Origin: Microbulbifer variabilis ATCC 700307
Lineage (GTDB): Bacteria; Pseudomonadota; Gammaproteobacteria; Pseudomonadales; Cellvibrionaceae
NCBI RefSeq assembly: GCF_000380565.1
Contig: NZ_AQYJ01000028.1
Span: 496,001-560,000 of the forward strand
Direction of reading: 5' to 3'
DNA: 64,000 bases
The translations under genes and the position numbers were made by a program. Under the pieces are notes generated by a model. It saw only the letters and a list, made by a program, of their open reading frames with translations, was not told where the DNA came from and did not search any database. This document shows, piece by piece, positions 29,778 through 38,503 of this stretch. Each line of letters starts with the position of its first letter. Within the stretch, counting starts at the first letter, position 1.

Positions 29778-30725
29778 ATGGTCAAAAAAAATAGTTTTCG
29801 GTTACATGACATGCTTCAATACTTTTTGAAAAAAAGGCTCAGAAGCCACGATTTAAATAACAACTTAAAGTTGGAGTCTCTGGTTCGCAGTCATCTGTTG
29901 AGCCAGCAAACTCTAACCAGTGTTGAAGAAGGGGTAGGAAATAATAAGCCAGATAAAATCGTTGTTTCGTTGACATCCTTCGGTCGACGTATCCATGATG
30001 TTTATTTATGTGTGGAAAGTTTATTCCAACAATCCCTCAAGGCTGACGCTATAGCTCTGTGGTTGTCCAGAGAAAATTTTCCCGATGAAAAAGTGCCGGA
30101 GATGTTGCTGAAGCAGCAGCAGAGAGGTCTTCAGATTTTTTTTGTTGACGGTGATCTTGGCTCTTATAAAAAATACTTTTACGCATTTAATCAGTTCCCG
30201 GATAGTTTAATAATTACTGTAGATGACGATGTCTTATACCCACCGGACATGGTTGATATGCTGTACCAGGCTTATTTACGGGAACCCTCATATATCCATT
30301 GTCATCGTGCCCATCAAATCACCCTTGATAAGACTGGAAACCTACTTCCCTATGAGAAATGGAGATTAAAGAGGGAAAGCTGGTGTGGCTTCTCCAATAC
30401 CAAACCTTCCCATATGGTATTCCCAACCGGGGTTGGAGGAGTGCTTTATCACCCTCATGCTTTGCATAAAGATGCGTTTGATAGTGAGAAATTCCTCAAA
30501 ATTTGCCCTGATGCGGATGATATTTGGCTAAAGGCGATGAGTATCAGGCAGGGAACTAAGGCAGTCCGTGTGTCGGATCACCGTCACTGGCGGGATCGGT
30601 TTTTAACAATACCAGGTGCCCAAGGATCTGGCTTAAAAAATACAAACCTGAAAAGGAAATCTGGCAATGATTGCAAGTTAAAGAAGGTATTTTCTGAATA
30701 TCAATTGCTAGATAAGCTGCAATAA
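29778..30725 (+). CDS. Glycosyltransferase-like protein
   Basis: A 315-residue soluble protein that looks like a GT-A fold glycosyltransferase: KIVVSLTSFGRRI near residue 63 begins the nucleotide-binding domain, and SLIITVDDDVLYPPDM near 155 has the DDD metal/nucleotide motif. The later PTGVGGVLYHP and CPDADDIWLKAM blocks are typical of capsule or LPS-associated transferases. The acceptor is unknown. No polysaccharide cluster surrounds it, so it is an orphan. The start is uncertain: TTG 29766 and TTG 29775 also precede ATG 29778, with no clear ribosome site. Confidence 0.78.
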   Translation: MVKKNSFRLHDMLQYFLKKRLRSHDLNNNLKLESLVRSHLLSQQTLTSVEEGVGNNKPDKIVVSLTSFGRRIHDVYLCVESLFQQSLKADAIALWLSRENFPDEKVPEMLLKQQQRGLQIFFVDGDLGSYKKYFYAFNQFPDSLIITVDDDVLYPPDMVDMLYQAYLREPSYIHCHRAHQITLDKTGNLLPYEKWRLKRESWCGFSNTKPSHMVFPTGVGGVLYHPHALHKDAFDSEKFLKICPDADDIWLKAMSIRQGTKAVRVSDHRHWRDRFLTIPGAQGSGLKNTNLKRKSGNDCKLKKVFSEYQLLDKLQ

Positions 30726-30742
30726 AAAGCGCTAATAATGAG

Positions 30743-30777
30743 CCGCTATAATTGGTACTTGCTACCATTTATAGCGG
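30743..30777. terminator. Convergent hairpin between glycosyltransferase and autotransporter genes
   Basis: CCGCTATAA at 30743-30751 pairs with 30769-30777, with a nested TTGGTA/TACCA pairing inside, giving an almost continuous long stem. It overlaps the autotransporter stop codon. It may end both transcripts. Confidence 0.5.
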
Positions 30778-33125
30778 AAACCTAGTTCCAGGCCACCAAC
30801 AAAGCTATCCCCAAGATTTTCCAGGCTACTTGAATAAAATATTTCTGAGTATATTGAGCAATGATCTCCACACTCTTCATAACTGGCGCCCATACGAAGC
30901 TCACCAAACCAGTTGTCCGGTTCCTGATATAGGCGGGTTCCTGAAACAAGCAAGTCTGTTTCCTGGTCGAGATTAAAAATCAAGCTTGGTGTCATATAGA
31001 AGCTAAAGCGCTCCAAAGGTAGCGAACCATACATTTTCCGGCTTGATTTGCGCTGGCTTTTTCTTTTCTCGAATGCGGTACCCAGGCGCAATAAAAGACC
31101 ATTGTTATTGATATCACTCACGAGAACTTCGTAAGTATCCTCGATATCCTCTGCTTCCTCAGAGGTATAAATTAGTTGGGCCAAAGGAGTAATGGAATAG
31201 TAATCGTATAATTTGAAGCTCCATCCGCCCTCTATGGATATGGCATAACCGTAGGCTTCGCCACTGTTATGCAGAGTACGTAGATCGTAGGCATCAAAAT
31301 CGAAGTCAAACCAGTCCAGTTTTAATTGCGTATCCAGATATAAGCCCTGGTAGCTGTACCAGGTTAAGTATGCGCTGACACCATAATTTCTGACATCAAT
31401 GTCACCATCGCCAAAGAATGAATCCACATCATTTTTAGCATCGCCATAATGCAAGGTCATACTTGCAACTGGCGAACTGCCCAGGACTGAAACATTCAGG
31501 GGTAGATCCGCTCCCAGTTGCAATTGAAAATAATTTTGATCCCAGCTGGCCCAGGTGGTGGATTGGCTTGGTGAGGCGCTAATATAACGTGCACTACTAC
31601 GTATCCACAGGCCTTTGCTATCGATAGCAGTTTCTTCTGAACTACTGTAATCAGTATTAAGAAGATCTTTATAACTGCTACCCACCCAAAAGCGGTTTCC
31701 TACACGACTGCGTAAGGGGGTGGGAAGGTTCAGGGAGCGAAGTATCTGTGGTAGGGATTCATATAATACCGCAGTGGGTTGCCAGCGAGTCATTCCACCT
31801 TGTGGAAATTTGTTTGAGTCATTTACTACAGAGCGCAGGTACCAGTCACCATCATTGTTACCTGAAACTCCGTTGTGATGAAGGGTATAAGCATAAGCTC
31901 CGCCAATAGCTGCTTGCTGGTCATCCTTGGTGACATAATCACCATTTAACACAAAAGCATTGTCCGTAGATGATTCTGATACCGAAATTAGTTTAATGCC
32001 GTTACCTTCGGTGCGGGCTCCTTGTCCATCAAGGTTAAAAACTGTAACTGCTGTAGTGCCGCTGGCTTCGCCTTCAATAAACAGGTGGTCACTTCCCGCA
32101 TTATCACCTTCAAGGATTACATCCATCCATAGGCGGCCATTGCCGCCAATATATTGGCCATAGCTACCATTACTATCTTTTTTTACTGTTAGTTTATTGA
32201 ATTTTTGATTAACCAGATCGATAGTTCCATCATTGGCAACATTGCCAGTCACGGTATATTCGTCAGTATCAAAAAAAGCTTGCCCTCCCCACTTGACGTG
32301 CAATCCCAGAGGGTTGCCATTGCTATCCTGGCCTCCGCCGACGTTGAGGCTGCCGGAAAAAATCATTTTAGAACTACCCCAGATAACAACCCTCTCCCAA
32401 TTATCTAACTGGGTTCCATCTACGCGATAATCCAGCTTGAAAATCAGAGTATCAATATCACCATCTTCAGCGCTGAGATCATCACCACCATTAAGTATGG
32501 CGTCGCCCTCGAAGGAGTAGGAATCTATAACCAGAGTGTCTGAGCCATTGCCACCTCGAATTTCATTACTGAGCCCCTCATCCCAGTGGATATAGTCGTC
32601 CCCTTCGCCGGCATCCAGGTAATTAAAAATAAAACCACCATCCAAGGTGATTTTGTCATTTCCATCGCCACCCCAAACATGGAAAGACAACCCGTCCAGA
32701 ATTTGAATATCATCATCGCCGGCACCGCCGTGAATACCTCCACCGCCAAGATAAGTGCCAACATCACTACTGCGTTCGTTCAAGACAATAGTATCTTCGC
32801 CATCGCCACCATCAACCAGGTTGGTCACTATGGCCCCAAGAATATGGATTTCATCGTCACCGGATCCCCCATAGGCATTATTGAGGTTGCCGCCATTTAG
32901 ATTTAGGGTGTCATTGCCTCCCAAGGCATTAACGTCTGCGTCTTCAGCATCGTTATCTTCATCACAGGTAATTTGATCTGGGCCATCTGAACCGGTATTT
33001 CCCGGAGTGCACTCCGCTACAGCAGGATGGATCGATAATAAAGGTAAGAATAATAAGAGGTATGAAATAAGGAATCGAGGTTTAAAGATAATGAGCAGCT
33101 GGTTTAATTTATGTTTGATGACCAC
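30762..33125 (-). CDS. Autotransporter with RTX-like repeat passenger
   Basis: A 787-residue type V secretion protein. A long signal peptide (about 1-38, ending in HPAVA) is followed by a passenger whose first part (about residues 70-205) has about seven glycine/aspartate-rich repeats of the GGxGxDxI/L kind (YGGSGDDEIHIL, WGGDGNDKITL, RGGNGSDTLVI), as in calcium-binding RTX proteins. A linker leads into an autotransporter beta-barrel from about residue 480 (QPTAVLYESLPQILRSLNL), ending in GFRYKW with the terminal aromatic needed for Bam assembly. The start is GTG 33125 with GGAG upstream. Function may be adhesion or biofilm, which is inference. Confidence 0.87.
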   Translation of the reverse strand: MVIKHKLNQLLIIFKPRFLISYLLLFLPLLSIHPAVAECTPGNTGSDGPDQITCDEDNDAEDADVNALGGNDTLNLNGGNLNNAYGGSGDDEIHILGAIVTNLVDGGDGEDTIVLNERSSDVGTYLGGGGIHGGAGDDDIQILDGLSFHVWGGDGNDKITLDGGFIFNYLDAGEGDDYIHWDEGLSNEIRGGNGSDTLVIDSYSFEGDAILNGGDDLSAEDGDIDTLIFKLDYRVDGTQLDNWERVVIWGSSKMIFSGSLNVGGGQDSNGNPLGLHVKWGGQAFFDTDEYTVTGNVANDGTIDLVNQKFNKLTVKKDSNGSYGQYIGGNGRLWMDVILEGDNAGSDHLFIEGEASGTTAVTVFNLDGQGARTEGNGIKLISVSESSTDNAFVLNGDYVTKDDQQAAIGGAYAYTLHHNGVSGNNDGDWYLRSVVNDSNKFPQGGMTRWQPTAVLYESLPQILRSLNLPTPLRSRVGNRFWVGSSYKDLLNTDYSSSEETAIDSKGLWIRSSARYISASPSQSTTWASWDQNYFQLQLGADLPLNVSVLGSSPVASMTLHYGDAKNDVDSFFGDGDIDVRNYGVSAYLTWYSYQGLYLDTQLKLDWFDFDFDAYDLRTLHNSGEAYGYAISIEGGWSFKLYDYYSITPLAQLIYTSEEAEDIEDTYEVLVSDINNNGLLLRLGTAFEKRKSQRKSSRKMYGSLPLERFSFYMTPSLIFNLDQETDLLVSGTRLYQEPDNWFGELRMGASYEECGDHCSIYSEIFYSSSLENLGDSFVGGLELGFRYKW

Positions 33126-33245
33126 AATGACTCCGATAAATAATATACGGGGAGCAGACAGCTATTGACTCATGTAGGCTGACTGCTGTGATCCACTGGT
33201 AAAATTCAACAGGTGAATCTAATAGCTGCAATTAATGAGGTGTTT

Positions 33246-34010
33246 TTAAAACTTGGTTCCCACGCCAATATTGATTACCCATGGATCGTAATCAAAGTGG
33301 GCGTAAAGTCGATCACTGCCCAGTTCGGTGGGGAAATCCACTGTGGGATCTGTATCAGACATGTAATAAAGCGCTGCAAGATTAATTATTAGTGGATACT
33401 GAAACTGGCGAAAATCCAAATTGAAGTCCACCCCGGCCTGTAGCGCCCAGTCCCAAGAGTGCCCCATATTAAATGATCCAGGTGCAACGGCCATGCCTGA
33501 ATCTATCAGATATTCATTAAACTGGCGGCTGATTGATACTGTATGGTAATTGGTATAGTTAATCCCAGCTCCTACATAGGGACGGGTGAAATAGGAAGGG
33601 TCCAAGAAATACCAGTTTGCGAAAGCGAGTGTGCTAGAGGCCTTGAAATCTCCTAACTGGATTTGGTCACGGCCCGGATTGCCTGTGAAGTTATCCAGGG
33701 TTACGTCATATGAAGCGTTATTAATATGCATCAGTTCAAAGCCCCAACGATCTGTGGGGCGCCAAACTCCTGAGATCTGCCAGGTTTGCGCGGTGTCCAT
33801 TTCCCAGGTTGTATTGTAAAGATCCCACTGTTGAAGAACTCGATATTTCAGTGATGTAGCTGCATCATTGGGAGTAACATAGCTGAGCCCGAACCTAACT
33901 ATAAAGTCACCCCACTCTATGTCACGCCAGTCCTCTTGGGCATGAGAAAAGTTTGCACCAAAGGTCAAAAGAAACGTAATTGCGGTGCAACTTAGTCCCT
34001 TAAGTTTCAT
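33246..34010 (-). CDS. OmpW-family outer membrane protein
   Basis: A 254-residue outer-membrane beta-barrel of the OmpW family, eight strands forming a narrow hydrophobic channel. A signal peptide (MKLKGLSCTAITFLLTFGANFSHA) precedes GDFIVRFGLSYVTPNDAA, the usual OmpW start, and the protein ends NIGVGTKF with a terminal Phe. An insertion with GRDQIQLGDFKAS matches the family loop. GTG 34013 in frame, six bases after GAGGG, is an equally good start. It lies 120 bases upstream of the autotransporter on the same strand. A second OmpW gene is at 47787. Confidence 0.9.
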   Translation of the reverse strand: MKLKGLSCTAITFLLTFGANFSHAQEDWRDIEWGDFIVRFGLSYVTPNDAATSLKYRVLQQWDLYNTTWEMDTAQTWQISGVWRPTDRWGFELMHINNASYDVTLDNFTGNPGRDQIQLGDFKASSTLAFANWYFLDPSYFTRPYVGAGINYTNYHTVSISRQFNEYLIDSGMAVAPGSFNMGHSWDWALQAGVDFNLDFRQFQYPLIINLAALYYMSDTDPTVDFPTELGSDRLYAHFDYDPWVINIGVGTKF

Positions 34011-34288
34011 CACTATGTCCCTCTATAAAAATTCTGTACTTGCGCAGGAAATTTCTTTCTTTTCTGCCGTTGTGATTTTTCCGCCAGGATTTATTTGAGG
34101 TTGCCGGCGGGTATCCCAAAAGTAGCAGGATTCGGGCCGGCCGCAGGGGATTTGACGAACTTTAAGGCATGACTTTTAAAGGAAATAGAAAAGCAGGGAT
34201 CGTACGAATAACAATCTCTTCTGTAGACACCAGTAAATATAAGATTGATTTATTCCTCTACCTCCCTGTTTTGGTTGGGGAAGGTTAA

Positions 34289-35275
34289 TTACTTGGATTG
34301 AAGTATTTTGGGGCTTCCAATTTCTTCCGGCACAGTTTCCAGGTTACGGGCATAATCCAGAAACTCCATTGCAGCAGGAGAGAGGGGGCGGGATTTTCGC
34401 CGGGCGAGATACCAATGAGTGATAATGGGCAGTTCTTCTACATTCAGCATGGCAAGGCCGGCACGCCCGCCAAAGGCAAGTGTATGCTCGGAGAGAATCG
34501 ATACGCCGAGACCAGACATCACTGCATGTTTTATGGCTTCATTACTTTCAATTGTCATACGAACATTGAGATCGACCCCCCTTTTTCTCAGGAAGCGCTC
34601 AATTGCATGACGTGTACCGGAACCTTCTTCCCGACGCAGGAAAGGACAACTGGCAAACTCCTTCAGGGAGATCTTTTTCCTGTTTGCAAGCGGGTGTTTT
34701 TCTGGGGCGATAGCCAACAAGCGGTTGGGTAAAAACTCCACCAGTTCCAAATCGGGATTTTGCGGGGGATGACTGAATACATAAAAATCATCAGCATCCT
34801 CCCCAGTATAATCAATGATTTGTTGGCGATTACCTACACGAAAGCGAATATCCAGCTGTGGGTGTTGTTCATAAAACTCCCCAATTAGGTGGGGGATAAA
34901 GTACTTGGCTGTGGTGACAACGGCCAGTTGGAGTTTACCGCTTTCCAGGCCCCGGAGTTTCGCCAGTTTCAGCTCCAGGTACTCATAGCTTTTTAGTATC
35001 TCTCTGGCACTTTCCACCAATGTCAGGCCTGCTTCGGTGAAGTGGATTTGTTTGCCGACAGAATAGTAGAGGGGTAGCCCCACTGCGGAGGAGAGCTTGG
35101 CCAGTTGCATAGACACACTGGGCTGGGTCAGGTGCAGGGTTTTGGCGGCGGTACTAATGCTGCGCTGCTCGAACACGGTGAGGAGGATTTCCAATTGTCG
35201 TGCGGTTCCGATGCGGGCGTGGGCTCTGCTGGATGACACAAGGCACCTGTATAGAGGATTGCTGATAGATAACAT
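34289..35275 (-). CDS. LysR-family regulator, CbbR-like
   Basis: A LysR regulator of up to 328 residues. The helix-turn-helix is at about residues 25-75 (SISTAAKTLHLTQPSVSMQLAKL) and the ligand-binding domain follows. The overall pattern (ARQLEILLTVFEQRS start, REEGSGTRHAIERFL) is like CbbR/CmpR-type LysR proteins that control carbon-concentrating or CO2-fixation genes. It is divergent from the sbtA-purEK operon. A repeat array at 35264-35299 covers the ATG at 35275, which suggests that a downstream start such as GTG 35239 (AGG seven bases before) may be the real one. Confidence 0.88.
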   Translation of the reverse strand: MLSISNPLYRCLVSSSRAHARIGTARQLEILLTVFEQRSISTAAKTLHLTQPSVSMQLAKLSSAVGLPLYYSVGKQIHFTEAGLTLVESAREILKSYEYLELKLAKLRGLESGKLQLAVVTTAKYFIPHLIGEFYEQHPQLDIRFRVGNRQQIIDYTGEDADDFYVFSHPPQNPDLELVEFLPNRLLAIAPEKHPLANRKKISLKEFASCPFLRREEGSGTRHAIERFLRKRGVDLNVRMTIESNEAIKHAVMSGLGVSILSEHTLAFGGRAGLAMLNVEELPIITHWYLARRKSRPLSPAAMEFLDYARNLETVPEEIGSPKILQSK

Positions 35276-35299
35276 AATAATTATCTATTTTTATCTATC
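35264..35299. promoter_or_regulatory. Inverted/direct repeat array, putative LysR operator
   Basis: GATAGATAA (35264-35272) is the exact complement of TTATCTATC (35291-35299), and a further TTATCTAT copy lies at 35281-35288, ten bases (one helical turn) from the latter. The array lies between the LysR gene and the sbtA operon and is a natural site for a LysR tetramer. Confidence 0.55.
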
Positions 35300-35350
35300 A
35301 ATAGTCCTATCGATAATGCGCCCACTTAATAAACAGCGGGGGCCTCTTTG

Positions 35351-35581
35351 ATGCATAAGTCACAACTATATTTTGGCGCGTCTGTTGGATTACTGGTCAT
35401 GTTTGTTGGCTGGACCCTGACACTGGCCGGTATCGTAGCCGGAGCCCTCATGGCTGTTGGTCTCCTGGTGTTACTTGCCAACGTCGGTTACTGGTTTACC
35501 AGTCGAAGCCGCCGGCGAATCAGGGTGGATATCGCCAGACAGGAGCGACAGCCAGTACGATCCCAGCGCCGGAAGTACTGA
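35351..35581 (+). CDS. Small two-helix membrane protein in sbtA operon
   Basis: A 76-residue protein with two hydrophobic helices (about residues 9-29 and 31-50, GLLVMFVGWTLTLAGIVAGAL and MAVGLLVLLANVGYWF) followed by a strongly basic cytoplasmic tail (SRSRRRIRVD... RRKY). I know no family. The sbtA start follows its stop by two bases, so it is very probably co-translated and may assist or regulate the transporter; no PII-like SbtB is encoded nearby. This role is inference. ATG 35351 is preferred to the TTG three bases before it. Confidence 0.75.
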   Translation: MHKSQLYFGASVGLLVMFVGWTLTLAGIVAGALMAVGLLVLLANVGYWFTSRSRRRIRVDIARQERQPVRSQRRKY

Positions 35582-35583
35582 AA

Positions 35584-36513
35584 ATGCAACTCGATATTGT
35601 TGTAGGTTTCTTCCTGCTGGGTGCACTGGCACAGTTGGTTCGCAGTGACCTGCGCCTGCCAACTGGCCTCTACCAAAGCTGTGTGATCTTCCTGTTGCTG
35701 GCTATCGGCCTCAAGGGTGGTGCGGCACTCAGTACCTATTCTGCCGCTACCCTGGTACCACAATCACTGGCTGTTCTGGCTTTTGGTGCCTTGCTACCTC
35801 TGTTGGCTTTCCCGGTCCTTCACTGGATTGGCAAGTGGTCCCGCCTCGATGCCGCAGCCACAGCTGCCCATTATGGTTCCGTCAGTGTCGCGACTTACGC
35901 TGTGGCTGTTGCACTTCTCAATTCACGCGGTATTGAATACGAGGCTTACTTCCCTCTGTTTGTCGCTTTGTTGGAAGTTCCTGCAATTGTGGTGGGCATT
36001 CTGCTGGCGAGGCAGTCTGCTAAAGACGCTGGCACCGGCAAGCTGTTTCACGAGCTGACCTGTAACCAGGGCGTTCTCTTGCTTCTTGGCGGTATTGTTA
36101 TTGGTGCCTGGGCTGGAGAGCGTACTGCATCTGTCATGCCTTTCTTTGGTCAATTATTTCACGGCGTTCTCGCCCTGTTCTTATTGGAGATGGGGCGGGT
36201 AGCCGCGGCGCGTCTCCGAGACGTAAAGGGGCAGGGCGCATTCCTGCTCAGCTTCGGCATCTTCATGCCTTTGATGGGTGGCGTTGCGGGGGGAGTTCTC
36301 GGCTCCCTGCTCGGTCTGTCTGCCGGAGGCGTCTTCCTGCTAGCGGTGTTGGGCAGCAGTGCTTCCTATATCGCAGTGCCTGCAGCGATGGCCGTAGCTC
36401 TGCCCCAGGCTAATGCCAGTGTTTCGATCACCTTGTCTCTGGCAATCACATTTCCTTTTAACGTGCTGGTGGCGATCCCCGTCTATCTGGCCTTCATCCA
36501 ACACTGGAGTTAA
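35584..36513 (+). CDS. sbtA: SbtA-type sodium-dependent bicarbonate permease
   Basis: A 309-residue inner-membrane protein with about ten helices of the SbtA (DUF897) family, known in cyanobacteria as high-affinity sodium/bicarbonate symporters. Recognisable are FFLLGALAQLVRSDLRLP at the start, LLAIGLKGG, the central PLFVALLEVPAIVVG, and the late FLLAVLGSSASYIAVPAAM and ITLSLAITFPFN blocks. Compared with cyanobacterial SbtA (about 370 residues) the central cytoplasmic loop is short, as in other proteobacterial members. It is followed six bases later by purE and then purK, which uses bicarbonate; co-transcription suggests metabolic coupling. Confidence 0.9.
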   Translation: MQLDIVVGFFLLGALAQLVRSDLRLPTGLYQSCVIFLLLAIGLKGGAALSTYSAATLVPQSLAVLAFGALLPLLAFPVLHWIGKWSRLDAAATAAHYGSVSVATYAVAVALLNSRGIEYEAYFPLFVALLEVPAIVVGILLARQSAKDAGTGKLFHELTCNQGVLLLLGGIVIGAWAGERTASVMPFFGQLFHGVLALFLLEMGRVAAARLRDVKGQGAFLLSFGIFMPLMGGVAGGVLGSLLGLSAGGVFLLAVLGSSASYIAVPAAMAVALPQANASVSITLSLAITFPFNVLVAIPVYLAFIQHWS

Positions 36514-36519
36514 CTGCAA

Positions 36520-37011
36520 GTGAAGTCTCTGCCTTTTGAAAAAGTCACCATCGTAATGGGGTCGCGCTCGGATTGGGCCACCATGTCCAATGCGACCAAG
36601 CCTCTTACAGAGCTGGAGGTCCCCTTCGCTACCGCCGTAGTTTCTGCCCACAGAACCCCCCAGCGTTTAGTGGAATTTGCCAGTGAGGCACATAAAAAAG
36701 GTACCCAGGTGATTATCGCTGGTGCTGGTGGCTCTGCGCACTTACCGGGCATGATTGCTGCCATGAGCCCGCTGCCGGTGATTGCTGTCCCTGTTGAGAG
36801 CCGTTTTATGACTGGTATGGACAGCCTGCTTTCGATTGTACAGATGCCACGGGGTGTTGCCGTTGCCACTCAGGCAGTAGGTGCTTCCGGCGCTTTTAAT
36901 GCGGGCCTGATGGCAGCACAGATGTTGTCATTGAGCGATGCAGGTCTGCAGCAGCGCCTGATTGCCTGGCGGGAGCAGCAAAGTGAGCAAGTTCCTCTGT
37001 CTGTGGAGTAA
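36520..37011 (+). CDS. purE: N5-carboxyaminoimidazole ribonucleotide mutase
   Basis: PurE class I, 163 residues, converts N5-CAIR to CAIR in de novo purine synthesis. The family blocks are visible: VTIVMGSRSDWATM, VVSAHRTPQRL, IIAGAGGSAHLPGM and the GMDSLLSIVQMPRGVAVAT segment. The start is GTG 36520. It sits between sbtA (6-base gap) and purK (6-base gap) in one operon. Confidence 0.96.
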   Translation: MKSLPFEKVTIVMGSRSDWATMSNATKPLTELEVPFATAVVSAHRTPQRLVEFASEAHKKGTQVIIAGAGGSAHLPGMIAAMSPLPVIAVPVESRFMTGMDSLLSIVQMPRGVAVATQAVGASGAFNAGLMAAQMLSLSDAGLQQRLIAWREQQSEQVPLSVE

Positions 37012-37017
37012 GGCACT

Positions 37018-38124
37018 GTGAGTGAGCGCACCAGACATATCGCTATAGTTGGCTGTGGGCAGTTGGCACAGATGATGGCGCAGGAGGGCCAGCCCCTCGG
37101 TATCACTTTCAGCTTCCTCGCCGAGGAAGGGGAAAACACCAGCTGTGTCGAAGGGCTTGGAGAGCTGGTCAAGCTTGAAGAGCATGAGAGCGGGGAGGTT
37201 TTGTATCAAGCCTTGGGCCGGCCAGAGGTAATTACTGCCGAGCGAGAGCAGGTGGATGTGGCCTTGTTGCGAAAGTTACAGCAGTTTTGCCCGGTTTATC
37301 CCGATCCCCATATCTTTGAAAAAGCCCAGCACCGCCTGCGGGAAAAGTTAGCACTGACCGAGAGCGGTCTTCCAGTGGCGTCCTTTGTACCGGCGCTGGG
37401 GGCTGATGAATTACGTCGCTCCCTTGGCACCCTGGGCTATCCAGTATTTATTAAAAGCTGTGAAAATGGCTACGATGGGAAAAACCAATGGCGGGTTAAA
37501 AACCAGGCGCAACTTGAAGATGCTATCGAAGAAGCTCAGAGCCAAGCTTGCGTGGTGGAAGCAGCGGTGGATTTTTCCTGTGAAGTTTCCCTGGTTGGAG
37601 TGCGCTCTGTATCCGGGGAAGTAAAAACCTATCCCCTGACTGAAAACCTTCATCGCCAGGGCACTCTTCTGGTTTCAAAGGCGCCGTTTCATGACTTCCA
37701 GCTAATGAGTCAGGCCCAATCCTACCTGGATAAACTGATGCGTGACTGGGACTATGTAGGCGCGCTGACCCTGGAATGTTTCGTGACAACTGAGGGATTG
37801 ATCGTTAACGAAATAGCGCCGCGGGTCCATAACAGTGGCCACTGGACCCTGGTGGGAGCAGAGACCAGTCAATTTGCCAACCACCTGCGCGCCATTCTCG
37901 ATATGCCGCTGGGGGATACACAGTGCTCCAGCCCAACTGCCATGATTAATATGCTCGGAGTGAATAAATCACCCTCGCAGAAAAATGAAGGCGTATGGCT
38001 TTATGGCAAAAGCCTGAGAGAGGGACGCAAGATGGGGCATGTCATCCTTGTCGATGACTGTTCCCGTCGACTTTCCCGGCGCAGTGATGCAGTTATCGCT
38101 GAACTGTATTCTAAGAGCCACTAA
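37018..38124 (+). CDS. purK: N5-carboxyaminoimidazole ribonucleotide synthetase
   Basis: PurK, 368 residues, an ATP-grasp enzyme making N5-CAIR from AIR, ATP and bicarbonate. Visible are the N-terminal IAIVGCGQLAQMMAQEG, the ATP-grasp region GYPVFIKSCENGYDGKNQW, and the LIVNEIAPRVHNSGHWT block near residue 263. The start is GTG 37018, six bases after purE. A bulged hairpin with T-run follows the stop. Being behind sbtA puts bicarbonate import and its use in one transcript. Confidence 0.96.
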   Translation: MSERTRHIAIVGCGQLAQMMAQEGQPLGITFSFLAEEGENTSCVEGLGELVKLEEHESGEVLYQALGRPEVITAEREQVDVALLRKLQQFCPVYPDPHIFEKAQHRLREKLALTESGLPVASFVPALGADELRRSLGTLGYPVFIKSCENGYDGKNQWRVKNQAQLEDAIEEAQSQACVVEAAVDFSCEVSLVGVRSVSGEVKTYPLTENLHRQGTLLVSKAPFHDFQLMSQAQSYLDKLMRDWDYVGALTLECFVTTEGLIVNEIAPRVHNSGHWTLVGAETSQFANHLRAILDMPLGDTQCSSPTAMINMLGVNKSPSQKNEGVWLYGKSLREGRKMGHVILVDDCSRRLSRRSDAVIAELYSKSH

Positions 38125-38128
38125 TTTA

Positions 38129-38170
38129 GGGACACCTCGAAAGGACTTTCGGTTAACGGAGGTCCCTTTT
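38129..38170 (+). terminator. Terminator of the sbtA-purEK operon
   Basis: GGGAC-A-CCTC at 38129-38138 pairs with GAGGTCCC at 38159-38166 with one bulged A, containing a nested CGAAAG/CTTTCG pairing, followed by TTTTC. It overlaps the 3' end of the convergent mrpG gene. Confidence 0.75.
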
Positions 38171-38503
38171 CGGATTTTTGAAACGGGGGCGGGCTGATGT
38201 TCCCCGCCACATAGGGGTACCAACCCGGTAGGCTGCGCGTGCGATCATATGCACGCCCACCGGCACCGTGAGTAGCAGGAACAGGATTGCAGCCACCGCC
38301 CGTGCCGTAACCTGGGTATCATGGAACAGGGTGGCCACTCCGGCCAGTAAAAGACCACAGCACAGGGTAGCAGCCTTACCGGAAGTACTCATGCGAGTGT
38401 AAAAATCCGGCATGCGCAGTAATCCCAGGGCGGCACTGAACCCAAAAGTACTTCCTACCAGTATCAATGCTGCAATAAAAACCTCATCGAAAACTACCAC
38501 CAC
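38153..38503 (-). CDS. mrpG: Mrp sodium/proton antiporter subunit G
   Basis: The smallest-but-one subunit of the Mrp multisubunit cation/proton antiporter (116 residues, three helices), with the family block GLLRMPDFYTRMSTSGKAAT. It is last in the mrpABCDEFG operon and overlaps mrpF by 20 bases. The start is GTG 38503. The basic C-terminal tail (RGTSARPRFKNPKRDLR) lies in the cytoplasm. Confidence 0.93.
   Translation of the reverse strand: MVVVFDEVFIAALILVGSTFGFSAALGLLRMPDFYTRMSTSGKAATLCCGLLLAGVATLFHDTQVTARAVAAILFLLLTVPVGVHMIARAAYRVGTPMWRGTSARPRFKNPKRDLR

Noticed and set aside
34419-34610. Open frames antisense to the LysR gene
   Set aside because: Covered by a conserved LysR protein; no independent support.
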